Of a stretch of DNA of 64,000 nt, positions 45,383 through 54,467 are shown piece by piece. Each line of letters opens with the position of its first letter. The stretch's first letter is position 1. The stretch is from Geothrix sp. PMB-07 (GTDB taxonomy: Bacteria > Acidobacteriota > Holophagae > Holophagales > Holophagaceae), in contig NZ_CP132333.1 of assembly GCF_030758935.1 (NCBI RefSeq), forward strand, positions 2,356,992 through 2,420,991, written 5' to 3'. The notes under the pieces are model-generated. The model worked only from the letters and a program-made list of their open reading frames with translations. It ran no database searches and was not told the origin of the DNA. A program made the position numbers and the translations under genes.

Positions 45383-46491
45383 GGGTGGCGGTCTTCGGGA
45401 GCTATGCCCCGTCCCTGTGGCTGTTCCGCGCTCCCATGATGCGGGCCATGGTGGCTGCGGGCCACGAGGTCATCGGCCTTGCCCCCGATGGCGACCAGGT
45501 GCTGATCGATCACCTGGCCTCCATCGGCGTGGCCTATCGGCACGTCCCCCTGGGGCGCACCGGGCTCAATCCCCTGGAGGACCTCCGCTCCATCCTGGCC
45601 ATTCGCGCCGCGCTCAAGGAGCTGAAGCCCGATGTCCTGCTGAGCTACACCATCAAGCCCGTGATCTACGGCTCCTACGCCGCGTCCCTGGTTGGCGTTC
45701 CCCATTGCCACGCCATGGTGACAGGGCTGGGCTCCAGCCTCATGGGAGAGGGTTTCAAGCGGAAGTGCATGGCCTTCCTTTCCAAATGGCTCTACCGCAA
45801 AGGACTGGCCCGAGTCGAAGGGGTCTTCTTCCAGAACCCTGACAACCAGGCCTTCTTTGAAGCGAACCGCCTGCTCCCGGCCACCTGCCGGATTACCCAG
45901 ATCAATGGCTCCGGCGTGGATCTGGCGCAGTTTCCCCTGACGCCCCAACCCGCGGTACCGCTCACCTTTCTGCTGGTCGGCCGCATGACCCGCGAAAAGG
46001 GCATCGTGGAATTCGTCGAGGCGGCGCGGCGCATCAAGGCCAAGCACCCGGCGACCCGGTTCCACCTGCTGGGTGGCTACGACACCAATCCCAGCGCCAT
46101 TTCAGAGGCTCAGATCCAGGCCTGGGTGAACGAAGGGGTGGTCCAGTATTTGGGCACGGTGAAGGATGTGCGCCCCATGCTAGCCGAAGCGCAAGTCATG
46201 GTGCTGCCCAGCTATGGCGAAGGGACGCCACGTTCCGTGCTTGAGGCCATGGCCATGGGCCGGGCGGCGGTGACCACCCTGGCCCCCGGCTGCAAGGAGA
46301 CCGTCATCGATGGCCAAACGGGATTTCTGGTGCCCCCGAAAAACATCGAAGCCTTGACGGAGGCCATGGAGCGCTTCATCGCTGATCCTGGGCTCGCCAC
46401 CCGCATGGGGATTGCCGCCCGGGCCTACGCCGAAGACAAGTACGACGTGGACAAGGTCAACGCCGTGATCATGAAGGCCATGGGCCTTTGA
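45379..46491 (+). CDS. GT4-family glycosyltransferase (PglA-like)
   Basis: Protein of 370 aa. The GT-B fold starts with [20 protein letters not shown], and the [20 protein letters not shown] and VTGLGSS stretch is typical of the WbpX/PglA-type group that adds GalNAc or related residues to a lipid-linked first sugar. The donor-binding [14 protein letters not shown] is present. It is translationally coupled to tviC, so it may use its product. The acceptor is unknown. Confidence 0.88.
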   Translation: MRVAVFGSYAPSLWLFRAPMMRAMVAAGHEVIGLAPDGDQVLIDHLASIGVAYRHVPLGRTGLNPLEDLRSILAIRAALKELKPDVLLSYTIKPVIYGSYAASLVGVPHCHAMVTGLGSSLMGEGFKRKCMAFLSKWLYRKGLARVEGVFFQNPDNQAFFEANRLLPATCRITQINGSGVDLAQFPLTPQPAVPLTFLLVGRMTREKGIVEFVEAARRIKAKHPATRFHLLGGYDTNPSAISEAQIQAWVNEGVVQYLGTVKDVRPMLAEAQVMVLPSYGEGTPRSVLEAMAMGRAAVTTLAPGCKETVIDGQTGFLVPPKNIEALTEAMERFIADPGLATRMGIAARAYAEDKYDVDKVNAVIMKAMGL

Positions 46492-46618
46492 TGGGCGGCC
46501 TGGGAAGCGCGGGCCCCCTCGCCCTCCGCCTTCCAAGGCTTTCCCGGCCCGGCCGGCATCGTTCCGAATGCGATGGATGCCGGTTCCTGGGTATCTTGAA
46601 TCCCTGCCTGGAGTGCTC

Positions 46619-48493
46619 ATGCGCATCGGCTTCATAGGACTCGGCACCATGGGCCAGCCCATGGCCCGCAACCTCCTGGGCCTTGGGCATGCATTGACTG
46701 TCTACAACCGCACACCAGGCCGTGCCAAGGCCCTGCTCACATTGGGGGCCAAGGAGGCAACCAGCATTTCGGATGCGGTCAAGGAAGCCGAGGTGGCCAT
46801 TACCATGGTGTCTGACGATCAGGCTGTGTCGGAACTGGTGTATGGCCCCGGCGGCCTGCTCCAGTGCCTCGCCCCCAAGGCCATCCACCTTTGCATGAGC
46901 ACCATCAGTGTCGAAACCTCTGCGGCACTTGCCTCAGCCCACGCCAAGGCGAACCAGGGCTATGTGGCCGCACCGGTATTCGGCCGGGCCGACAGCGTCG
47001 AATCCCGCCGCATCTGGATCGTGGCCGGCGGGCCCGAGCCCCAAGTCAACCGCTGCCTCCCCATCTTCGTGGCCCTGGGCCGCGACCATACCCGTGTGGG
47101 TTCCAAGGCCTCCCTGGCCCACGCCCTCAAGCAGGGCGGCATGACCCTCAGCCGGGCCATGGAAGAGGCCGTGGCCCAGATCCTCGGCTTCGCGGAGAAG
47201 GCCGGCATGGATCACTCGAACTACCTGCGCCTGCTGAACACGGCGATCTTCAAATCCCATCTGGTGGACGCCAATGGCGCCGTCAGCATCCGCCCCTCCT
47301 TCGACCCGAGGGACCAGTCCCTGGATCTGGCCGCCAACGAGATGCTGTTCCACGCGGCACGACGGGTGGGCGTGCCGGTTCCCGCCTCGGATTTGCTCAA
47401 CGTGCGCCTCCAGGCCGCCGGCGCCCGGGGCTGGGGCGAGCAGGACCTCGCTGCCCTGTCAGAAGATCCGGATCCCACCGAGGCCCCGGCATCGACCGCG
47501 CCGGAATCGCCCACTTCGGCCCCTCCGGTTCCGGAACCTTCGCATGCGGAAGAAGCCGACGTCGAAACACCTCCACCGTCCCCTGACCCCCCTCCACCAC
47601 CGCCAGTGGAAACCCCCATCGCCGTTGAAAAGCCAGCCACACCGGAACCGCCAGCCCCTGTTGTAGTCCCGGTTGTGCCCCCGGTGAAGGCCCAGCCAGT
47701 CCCCGCGGTGAAAGCTCCTTCTTCATCAGCAACTGCCAAGAAAACCCCGAACGTGCCTGCACCCACCCGCGGCGTGCCTCCCGTGCGAATCCCCACGCCG
47801 GTCTTCAAGCCGATTCCCCCGCCCGGGCCGCCATCGGTGCCTGTGCAGATTCTCAGCAACCTTTCACCCTCCGCCCAATCGGCGCCCACCTTGGTGCTGA
47901 AGGTGATTCCCGCACCCCTTCCTCCCCTCGCAGGCGCCGCACCTTCCCGGTCAACCAGCGCCAAACCCCCACGCCGGAACCCGGAACGGCGGAAGGGCAA
48001 CGATCCGAAGCGCTCCCAATCCCGGCGCCAGGAAGAGCGCAGGGCCATTCCCCCTTCGGCGGAAACGCCAAGCCAGGCTCCCGCCCCGGAACCAGCCCAG
48101 ACTCCCAAACCAGCTCCATCACCCACTCCGGCAACGCCTGTCAGCGCACCCAGACGGCTCTCCTCCGACACGTTCACCGCCGTGGAAGGTGGCTCCGAAG
48201 TGCTGATGGACCTGGAACAGACCAGTCATTTTGAAGTGATCATGGGCCAGGTCTGGGCCTGGTCCCAGGGCAAGCGCTACCACACACCCTGGCGAACCTT
48301 GGCCGAAGTGGAAGGGGCCTTCAAGCACGTCCTCTTCCTGCCCATCAAGCGCCACCTTCTCCTGCGCCCTGAGGCCGTCCAGAACCTGAAGCCGACCTTC
48401 GGCGGTGGGGCCAAGGCGGACATGGGTGGCAACCAGGAGATCGATGTGGGCCGTGCCGCCGCCCAGCGGCTCAAAGAGCTGCTCGGGCTCTGA
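46619..48493 (+). CDS. Beta-hydroxyacid dehydrogenase fused to a LytTR-like domain
   Basis: Protein of 624 aa in one intact frame. Residues 1-160 are a Rossmann domain (RIGFIGLGTMGQPMARNL, VYNRTPGRA) and 165-285 the helical domain of the 3-hydroxyisobutyrate dehydrogenase family, with the family Lys at K171 (HALKQGG) and the APVFGR variant of the substrate loop. About 286-520 is a Pro/Ala/Val/Ser-rich low-complexity linker with a basic patch near 450-475. The last about 95 residues resemble LytTR: RTLAEVEGAF, FLPIKRHLLL, then IDVGRAAAQRLKELL. ATG 46619 has GGAG. The fusion is unusual (see findings). Confidence 0.8.
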   Translation: MRIGFIGLGTMGQPMARNLLGLGHALTVYNRTPGRAKALLTLGAKEATSISDAVKEAEVAITMVSDDQAVSELVYGPGGLLQCLAPKAIHLCMSTISVETSAALASAHAKANQGYVAAPVFGRADSVESRRIWIVAGGPEPQVNRCLPIFVALGRDHTRVGSKASLAHALKQGGMTLSRAMEEAVAQILGFAEKAGMDHSNYLRLLNTAIFKSHLVDANGAVSIRPSFDPRDQSLDLAANEMLFHAARRVGVPVPASDLLNVRLQAAGARGWGEQDLAALSEDPDPTEAPASTAPESPTSAPPVPEPSHAEEADVETPPPSPDPPPPPPVETPIAVEKPATPEPPAPVVVPVVPPVKAQPVPAVKAPSSSATAKKTPNVPAPTRGVPPVRIPTPVFKPIPPPGPPSVPVQILSNLSPSAQSAPTLVLKVIPAPLPPLAGAAPSRSTSAKPPRRNPERRKGNDPKRSQSRRQEERRAIPPSAETPSQAPAPEPAQTPKPAPSPTPATPVSAPRRLSSDTFTAVEGGSEVLMDLEQTSHFEVIMGQVWAWSQGKRYHTPWRTLAEVEGAFKHVLFLPIKRHLLLRPEAVQNLKPTFGGGAKADMGGNQEIDVGRAAAQRLKELLGL

Positions 48494-48670
48494 GGATCTC
48501 CGGCTGGACTTGGAACTGAACCTTGTGAACTTGCACGAGCCCCCTGCCAGGGGCTGGCTTGGAAAATCAATTGCCTCTAAGATCGACATGCAGATGTTTC
48601 ATGGTGGGGCGGATGCAGAGCGCCCGGTTCCTCACCCCCCCCTCTGAACCCTTTCCCCGGTAGCGCTTCC

Positions 48671-49873
48671 ATGGCCCTGACTCCCGTCCCCACGCTCAAC
48701 CGCTGCGCGCCCTTCTCGCCTTGGCCCCACTACGCTGCCGACGAGGTGGAAGCCGTGGCCCGCGTCATGGCAAGCGGCAAGGTGAACTACTGGACCGGAA
48801 CCGAGGCCCGGGAGTTCGAGACCGAATACGCCGCCGCCTCTGCCTGCGACAAGGCCATTGCCCTCTGCAACGGCACCGCGGCCCTGGAGCTGGCCATCCA
48901 GGCCCTGGACATCCCGCCCGGTTCGGAAATCATCACCACGCCCCGCACCTTCATTGCCAGCGCCAGCTGCGCGGTGATGCGCGGCTGCACCCCCGTGCTG
49001 GCCGACGTGGATCCGGTCAGCCAGAACATCACGGCGGAAACCATCCAGAAGGTGATCACCAGCAAGACGAAGGCCATCATTCCCGTCCATCTCGGTGGTT
49101 GGCCCTGCGACATGGACCCCATCATGGACCTGGCCTCGCAGCACGGCCTGAAGGTCATCGAGGACTGCGCCCAGGCGAATGGCGCCACCTACAAGGGGCG
49201 CCCCGTGGGCAGCCTGGGCCACGTGGCCGCCTTCTCCTTCTGCCAGGACAAGATCATCACCACCGGCGGTGAAGGTGGTCTGGTCACCACCAACGATCCC
49301 GAGGTCTGGCGCCGCGCCTGGAGCTTCAAGGATCACGGCAAGAGCTGGGCGGCGGTCTACGAAACCCAGCACGCGCCCGGCTTCCGGTGGCTGCATGAAT
49401 CCTTCGGCACCAACTGGCGCATGACCGAGATCCAGGCCGTCATCGGGCGCCTGCAATTGAAGAAACTGCCGGAGTGGACGCGGATCCGCCAGGCGAACAT
49501 GGCCCGGCTCAACGCCGCCTTCCAGGCCTTCAGCTGCATCCGCACCACGCCGACGCCCGCCCACATCGGTCACGCCGCCTACAAGGCCTACGTGTTCGTG
49601 CGTCCGGAGCACCTGCGCGATGGCTGGAACCGCGACCGCATCATGGAGGAGATCAACGCCCGTGGCATCCCCTGCTTCAGCGGCAGCTGCAGCGAGATCT
49701 ACCTGGAGAAGGCCTTCACCCAGAGCGGCCTCGGCCCCAAGGAACGCTTCCCCGTGGCCCGGGAACTGGGAGAGACCAGCCTGATGTTCCTCGTTCATCC
49801 AACTCTCACGCGGCAGAACCTGGACGACACCATCGCCGTCGCCTCCGATGTCTTCAGCCAAGCCTCCCGCTGA
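48671..49873 (+). CDS. DegT/DnrJ/EryC1/StrS-family aminotransferase
   Basis: Protein of 400 aa, a PLP enzyme acting on nucleotide-linked keto-sugars. PLP-binding K194 lies in FSFCQDKIITTGGEGG, the aspartate of the ring N is D165 (VIEDCAQANG), and NGTAALELA is the phosphate site. Such enzymes make 4-amino-4,6-dideoxy or 3-amino sugars such as the bacillosamine precursor. It ends five bases before the sugar transferase gene, so they are likely coupled. Confidence 0.92.
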   Translation: MALTPVPTLNRCAPFSPWPHYAADEVEAVARVMASGKVNYWTGTEAREFETEYAAASACDKAIALCNGTAALELAIQALDIPPGSEIITTPRTFIASASCAVMRGCTPVLADVDPVSQNITAETIQKVITSKTKAIIPVHLGGWPCDMDPIMDLASQHGLKVIEDCAQANGATYKGRPVGSLGHVAAFSFCQDKIITTGGEGGLVTTNDPEVWRRAWSFKDHGKSWAAVYETQHAPGFRWLHESFGTNWRMTEIQAVIGRLQLKKLPEWTRIRQANMARLNAAFQAFSCIRTTPTPAHIGHAAYKAYVFVRPEHLRDGWNRDRIMEEINARGIPCFSGSCSEIYLEKAFTQSGLGPKERFPVARELGETSLMFLVHPTLTRQNLDDTIAVASDVFSQASR

Positions 49874-49877
49874 GCCC

Positions 49878-50558
49878 ATGACGGCCCGCCGCCCCCTTTA
49901 CCAGTTCACGAAACGAGCCCTGGATCTGCTCTACGCCCTCCTGCTGCTCCCGCTGCTCGGGCCCGTGATGCTGATCGTCTGGGTGCTCGTCCGCTGGAAA
50001 ATGGGCAGTCCGGCGGTTTTCAAACAGGTGCGTCCCGGCCTGGATGCCCGCCCCTTCGTCATCCACAAGTTCCGCAGCATGATCGACGCCTATGACGCTG
50101 AAGGGAACCCCCTGCCCGACAAGGAACGCCTCACCACCTTCGGGCGCCTGCTGCGCCGCTCCAGCCTGGATGAGCTTCCCCAATTGCTGAACGTGTTGAA
50201 AGGCGACATGAGCTTTGTGGGCCCCCGCCCGCTGCTCATGGAATATGTGCCCCGCTACTCGCCCGAGCAGCGCCGTCGCCTCGATGTCCGGCCAGGCATC
50301 ACCGGCCTGGCCCAGATCGCCGGGCGGAACACCGTGGCCTGGGATGAGCGGTTGGCCCTCGACGTGAAATACGTGGACGAGGCTTCCGTCTGGCTCGACC
50401 ATCTGATCCTCCTCCGCACAGTCAAAAAGGTGCTCCGCTCCGAAGGGGTTCCCACCTCAGGGCTGGATCCGAACGAAAAATTCCAGGGCACTGCCAAGCC
50501 TGACAGCGGTTCCATGGAACCTTCAGCGCAGCCGAACAAGGATTCCGCAAACCTCTGA
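49878..50558 (+). CDS. Undecaprenyl-phosphate sugar-1-phosphate transferase (PglC-like)
   Basis: Protein of 226 aa with one N-terminal hydrophobic re-entrant segment (about 13-38) and the compact catalytic domain of monotopic phosphoglycosyl transferases: FKQVRPG, VIHKFRSM, then SSLDELPQLLNVLKGDMSFV and GPRPLL. The DE dyad of the SLDELPQ motif is intact. Its size is that of PglC rather than the long WbaP/WcaJ proteins. It should start the repeat unit on undecaprenyl phosphate. ATG 49878 is preferred; an ATG at 49848 inside the previous gene is the alternative. Confidence 0.92.
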   Translation: MTARRPLYQFTKRALDLLYALLLLPLLGPVMLIVWVLVRWKMGSPAVFKQVRPGLDARPFVIHKFRSMIDAYDAEGNPLPDKERLTTFGRLLRRSSLDELPQLLNVLKGDMSFVGPRPLLMEYVPRYSPEQRRRLDVRPGITGLAQIAGRNTVAWDERLALDVKYVDEASVWLDHLILLRTVKKVLRSEGVPTSGLDPNEKFQGTAKPDSGSMEPSAQPNKDSANL

Positions 50559-50590
50559 AGCTCGACCGAGCTCCCTCTGAATCATTCCTG

Positions 50591-50609
50591 CAGGGCCAGC
50601 ATGGCCCTG
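50591..50609 (+). terminator. Possible terminator hairpin after the polysaccharide operon
   Basis: Stem cagggcca / tggccctg with a three-base loop, followed by ggttgaaaaa. It sits 33 bases after the sugar transferase stop. No proper T-run, so it is weak. Confidence 0.35.
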
Positions 50610-50662
50610 GGTTGAAAAATCAAAGGCGAGATGGCTATTTTTAAGAAATCCAACAGTAGACT

Positions 50663-51487
50663 ATGGCTTCGATGCGCCCTCCCGAAAAAGGCCCCCTCCC
50701 CCCACTCAAGACAGCCATGCCACAGGCCTCGGGCCTGCCGATGCGCAGGCCTGTCCTGAACTCGGCGCAGGCTCAGTCAGGTGTGGGCGAATCCCAGGTC
50801 GAAGCCACCGAATGGTGTGCATTGGTGGTGGAAGACGAGCCCCTGACCCGAACCACCATCCGCGCCACGCTGTTGAAGGAGGGCTTCAAGGTTCTCGAAG
50901 CGGAAAGCGGCGAGGAGGCCCTGGGCCTCTTCGACTCGGCCACGCCCCATGTGGTGATCCTGGATATCGGCCTGCCTGGACTCAATGGTTTCGAGGTATG
51001 CCAGAAGATCCGCGCGAAGCGGGAAGATACGGGCATCCTCATGCTCACGGCGCGGACTGATCCCGAAGACAAGATCACAGGCCTCACCCTCGGCGCCGAT
51101 GACTACCTGGTCAAACCCTTCAACCCCGGTGAGCTGATCGCCCGCATCCGAGCTGTGCTCCGGCGCTCTGCCCTGATGAATCATGCGGAAGAGCCCCTGG
51201 TCTTCGGCAACCTCTGTCTGGATTTCCAGGCCCAGCAGGCCCTGAAGAACGGCGTCGACGTGAACCTGTCTCCGCGGGAATTCATGCTCCTGGCCATCCT
51301 CCCGCGCCACCCAGGCCAGGTCATGACCCGGGATCAGCTTGGCAAGGAAGTCTGGGGCGCGAACCACCGCGGCAACGCACGCGCCCTGGATGTCTTCGTG
51401 TGCAAGCTCCGCGAAAAGATCGAAGACGATCCCACCACCCCGCAGATCATCCGCACCGTCCGCGGCGCGGGCTACATCTGCGGCTGA
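50663..51487 (+). CDS. OmpR/PhoB-family response regulator (orphan)
   Basis: Protein of 274 aa. An N-terminal Pro/Ala-rich extension of about 50 residues is unusual. The receiver follows with ED near 57, phospho-acceptor D in VILDIGLPGLNG and K in LVKPFNPG. The winged-helix domain has LSPREFMLLAIL and the IRTVRGAGYICG end. No histidine kinase is adjacent. A TTGAAA...TATTTT promoter-like pair (50612-50641) precedes it. A start further in, at an internal Met (50720), would shorten the extension. Confidence 0.9.
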   Translation: MASMRPPEKGPLPPLKTAMPQASGLPMRRPVLNSAQAQSGVGESQVEATEWCALVVEDEPLTRTTIRATLLKEGFKVLEAESGEEALGLFDSATPHVVILDIGLPGLNGFEVCQKIRAKREDTGILMLTARTDPEDKITGLTLGADDYLVKPFNPGELIARIRAVLRRSALMNHAEEPLVFGNLCLDFQAQQALKNGVDVNLSPREFMLLAILPRHPGQVMTRDQLGKEVWGANHRGNARALDVFVCKLREKIEDDPTTPQIIRTVRGAGYICG

Positions 51488-51564
51488 TGAATAGCCCTGC
51501 ACCGGCCTTGGCCGTGGTTCTGCATCTCGGCCCGGAGTAGCTTCCGCCGCCGGATTGCGGTTCC

Positions 51565-52482
51565 ATGAAAGGCATGCCCCGCAAACTTGCTCGTCATCTC
51601 ACCTGGCTCGAGGCCTTCGTGGCCGCCGTGGAAACGGGCTCGCTGGAGGCCGCTGCCCAGCATCTGGGGGTGGCGCGCTCCGTGGTGAGTGAGCACCTGC
51701 GCGCTCTGGAGGAAACCCTGGCCGAAGGGGAAGCGCTGGTGGAGCGTGGCCCTGGACGCCGCCTGCGCCTCACGCCCCGGGGGGAACGCTTGTTCGCCGG
51801 AGCCCAGGCCTCCTTCCACCAGCTGGATCTCAAGCGCCTGCGTGATCTGGCCGCGCCGGAGCCCGGCCTGCGTCTGGGGCTGAGCCCGACCCTCTCCGAC
51901 GCCTTGATGGAACCCTTGGCCAAAGCTGCCGCCACTGAGGACCTCAAGCTGGAGGCGGCCTTCGGCGGGGCCCATGAACTGGTGCGCCAGATCCAGACCC
52001 GTGAGCTGGACCTGGCCCTCGGCTTCACGCCTCTGCCGCCTCATCGCGGTGTGGAATACCGGGTGCTGGCCCGGCTTCCCTTTGTGGTGCTGGCGGCACC
52101 GGCCTGTGGGCTGCCGAAGGCCGCGCCCTTCCTGCGGGTGAAGGATCTCGCAGATCGGCCCTTCGTGGACTGGCTCCGGGATGATCCCTACGGCGGCGCC
52201 AACTCCGCCCGGTTCCTGGCGGCGGGCATTCAGGTGCGGGAATCCGCGCGGGTGGAGAGCTTCCTCCAGCTCTATCCGGCCCTGCGGGCCTTCGGCGCCT
52301 GCGCCATCGCCCCGGATCTGCGGGCCCTGGCTCCCTTCCCTGCGGATGTGGTGACATGGCCCTTGAAGGAGCGAAAAGCTCAGGTCGTAGAAGTGGTCGC
52401 CCTCTGGCCCTCGGGTGGCGCCTCCCCCGCAGCGGAGACCTGCCTGAAGGCCCTGGCGGCCCATTTGCGCAAACGACGATAA
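51565..52482 (+). CDS. LysR-family transcriptional regulator
   Basis: Protein of 305 aa. The N-terminal helix-turn-helix is HLTWLEAFVAAVETGSLEAA then AQHLGVARSVVSEHLRALEE, followed by a periplasmic-binding-protein-like ligand domain (about 90-300). The effector is unknown. Its position 78 bases upstream of and parallel to the aromatic amino acid hydroxylase makes that gene a possible target, though LysR regulators are more often divergent from their targets. Confidence 0.9.
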   Translation: MKGMPRKLARHLTWLEAFVAAVETGSLEAAAQHLGVARSVVSEHLRALEETLAEGEALVERGPGRRLRLTPRGERLFAGAQASFHQLDLKRLRDLAAPEPGLRLGLSPTLSDALMEPLAKAAATEDLKLEAAFGGAHELVRQIQTRELDLALGFTPLPPHRGVEYRVLARLPFVVLAAPACGLPKAAPFLRVKDLADRPFVDWLRDDPYGGANSARFLAAGIQVRESARVESFLQLYPALRAFGACAIAPDLRALAPFPADVVTWPLKERKAQVVEVVALWPSGGASPAAETCLKALAAHLRKRR

Positions 52483-52560
52483 TTCGACGATTCATTCATA
52501 ATTTTTTGGATTTCCGCCTATCTGTTCGGACACTAGGCTGGGGACATCCCGGAGTTCCCT

Positions 52561-54153
52561 TTGTCCCTCACAGCTGTCGCCACCCCTACCCCGACCCAGC
52601 GCGCCATCCAGCGCCTGCCCGCGCACCTGCGCCGCTTTGTGGTGGATCAGATCCACGAGGCCTACACCCCGCGCGATCACGCCGTGTGGCGCCACATCCT
52701 CCGGCAGCTCACCGAGCGGTTGAAGGACACGGCCCATGCGAGCTACTTGTCCGGCCTTGCGGCGACAGGCATCGGCCTCGACCGCATTCCCAGTCTGGAT
52801 GAGATGAACGAGAAGCTCGAAACCCTTGGCTGGTGCGCGGTGGGCGTGCGGGGTTTCATCCCCCCGGCGGTGTTCACCGAGCTGCAGTCGCTGGGCGTGC
52901 TGGCGGTGGCCGCCGACATCCGCAGCCACGAGCACCTCGAATACACCCCAGCGCCGGACATCGTCCACGAAAGCGCGGGCCATGCCCCCATCCTGGCCGA
53001 CCACCGCTATGCGGAATACCTGAAGCGCTGCGGCGAGGTCGGGTTCCGCGCCATCGCCTCCGTGGAAGATCAGGCCGTCTACGAGGCCATCCGCAACCTC
53101 AGCGTGGTGAAGGAGGATCCCGCAGCCACCGAAGAGGAGCTGCGACTCGCCCAGGAGCGACTGTCAGCCGCCAGCGCCAGCCGCCGCTACGTCAGTGAAA
53201 GCACCAAGGCCAGCCGCCTCTACTGGTGGACTGCGGAGTACGGCCTGGTGGGCGCGCTGTCCGACCCGAAGCTCTACGGCGCAGGCCTGCTGAGTAGCCT
53301 CGGTGAAGCCGCGCACTGCCTCACAGATGCGGTGCGGAAGGTGCCCTTGAGCCTCGTCTGCGCGGATACGGAATACGACATCACCCGCATGCAACCGCAG
53401 CTCTTCGTGGCCCGCGATTTCGACCACCTTTTCGAGGTGCTGGAAGCCTTCGAGGCCACGCTGGGCTGGCGCCGCGGCGGCGACCATGGCCTGGAAGAAG
53501 CCCTTCGGGCCCGCACCGTGAACCACCTGGTGCTGGATGGCGGCCTTGAGCTCACGGGCAAGGTCGTGGCGCGCATCCCTTCCCGCAGCGAACTGGCGCC
53601 CGGCCTGCGCACAGCCCTGGCGCGGGTGGAAGGCCCCATCCAGATCTCCCGTCAAGGCCAGGCCCTTGATCGCCCCTGGCCCGGCGAGGCCCTGGTGGCC
53701 TTCGGCAGCGGCGCTCTCCCTCATCGCGGCGCCTTCAGCCTGGATCTGCCCTCGGGCCTCTTCCTCACGGGCTTCCGCGTGGGCGAGCACGAAGTGATCA
53801 ACCTGCGAGGCCACCAGGACGGGCGGCCCCTGGACCTGCCCAGTTGGGCGCTGCTGTTCCTCAGCGGCGCCCTGCCTTCCGTGGCCGGCGGACCGGCCGA
53901 TCCGGGTTCCTGGGATCAGTGGTTCGGCGATCATTCAGCCCTGGCCGAAGGGGAAGCCGAGGCCCAGGCGCGGGACCGCAAGGCTGCGGCCCTGCCAATG
54001 GAGCTGGCCGACCTCTATGTCGAGACAGATCGCCTTCGCCGGGGCGGATCGATGGACCTGGAACGTTTGAACGCCTTGCGGGAGCGGGCCATGAAGTACC
54101 CTGGCGAGTGGCTGCTTCAGGCGGAGCTTGCGGCATTGGAGGCCCTGTCATGA
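52561..54153 (+). CDS. phhA: Long-form aromatic amino acid hydroxylase (phenylalanine 4-monooxygenase family)
   Basis: Protein of 530 aa; the usual bacterial PhhA is under 300. The pterin-dependent non-haem-iron centre is intact: H136 and H141 in PDIVHESAGH and E226 in YWWTAEYGL. The C-terminal about 200 residues beyond the catalytic domain have no recognised motif. It hydroxylates phenylalanine (or Trp) with tetrahydropterin and O2. The TTG start at 52561 is supported by GGAG. The next gene, overlapping by four bases, regenerates the pterin, which supports the role. Confidence 0.92.
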   Translation: MSLTAVATPTPTQRAIQRLPAHLRRFVVDQIHEAYTPRDHAVWRHILRQLTERLKDTAHASYLSGLAATGIGLDRIPSLDEMNEKLETLGWCAVGVRGFIPPAVFTELQSLGVLAVAADIRSHEHLEYTPAPDIVHESAGHAPILADHRYAEYLKRCGEVGFRAIASVEDQAVYEAIRNLSVVKEDPAATEEELRLAQERLSAASASRRYVSESTKASRLYWWTAEYGLVGALSDPKLYGAGLLSSLGEAAHCLTDAVRKVPLSLVCADTEYDITRMQPQLFVARDFDHLFEVLEAFEATLGWRRGGDHGLEEALRARTVNHLVLDGGLELTGKVVARIPSRSELAPGLRTALARVEGPIQISRQGQALDRPWPGEALVAFGSGALPHRGAFSLDLPSGLFLTGFRVGEHEVINLRGHQDGRPLDLPSWALLFLSGALPSVAGGPADPGSWDQWFGDHSALAEGEAEAQARDRKAAALPMELADLYVETDRLRRGGSMDLERLNALRERAMKYPGEWLLQAELAALEALS

Positions 54154-54395
54154 GCTGGATCGAGATCGACGGCACCCTGGTCCGCACCTTCAAGACACCG
54201 GACTTCCTGACCGCCTACAACCTTGTCAGCGCTCTGGTGGGACCGGCCGAAGACCTGAACCACCATCCAGACATCGCCTTCGGCTGGGGCTATGTGCGAA
54301 TCACCTTGACCACCCACGACGCGGGCGGCATCACAGAGCTGGACCACCGCTTGGCCCAGGCCATTGATCTCACCGTTAAGCCTTTTAAATTATAG
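54150..54395 (+). CDS. phhB: 4a-hydroxytetrahydrobiopterin dehydratase
   Basis: Protein of 81 aa, a compact PCD/DCoH. LNHHPDIAFGWGYVRITLTT carries the HHP catalytic motif and TTHDAGGITELDHRLA completes the family pattern. It dehydrates the carbinolamine produced by the hydroxylase. The ATG overlaps the phhA stop (ATGA), so the two are translated together. A longer frame into phhA is ignored. The protein is shorter than average (about 95-110). Confidence 0.93.
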   Translation: MSWIEIDGTLVRTFKTPDFLTAYNLVSALVGPAEDLNHHPDIAFGWGYVRITLTTHDAGGITELDHRLAQAIDLTVKPFKL

Positions 54396-54467
54396 AGCTT
54401 AAGCGATATCGACCTGTCCAGACACGGGAAGGTCAGCTATGCTGGAGTGTTCAATCCGAGGAGCCCC

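Noticed and set aside
47221-48177. A Gly-rich 318-codon frame opposite the Pro-rich linker
   Set aside because: Reverse complement of Pro codons gives Gly codons; it is a composition artefact, not a glycine-rich protein.
48539-48556. Hairpin agcccc/ggggct between the dehydrogenase fusion and the aminotransferase
   Set aside because: Short 6-bp stem with no T-run; not convincing as a terminator.
50612-50641. TTGAAA-18-TATTTT promoter before the OmpR-type regulator
   Set aside because: Plausible but the -10 is poor and the surrounding AT-rich stretch offers several equal choices; mentioned only within the gene entry.
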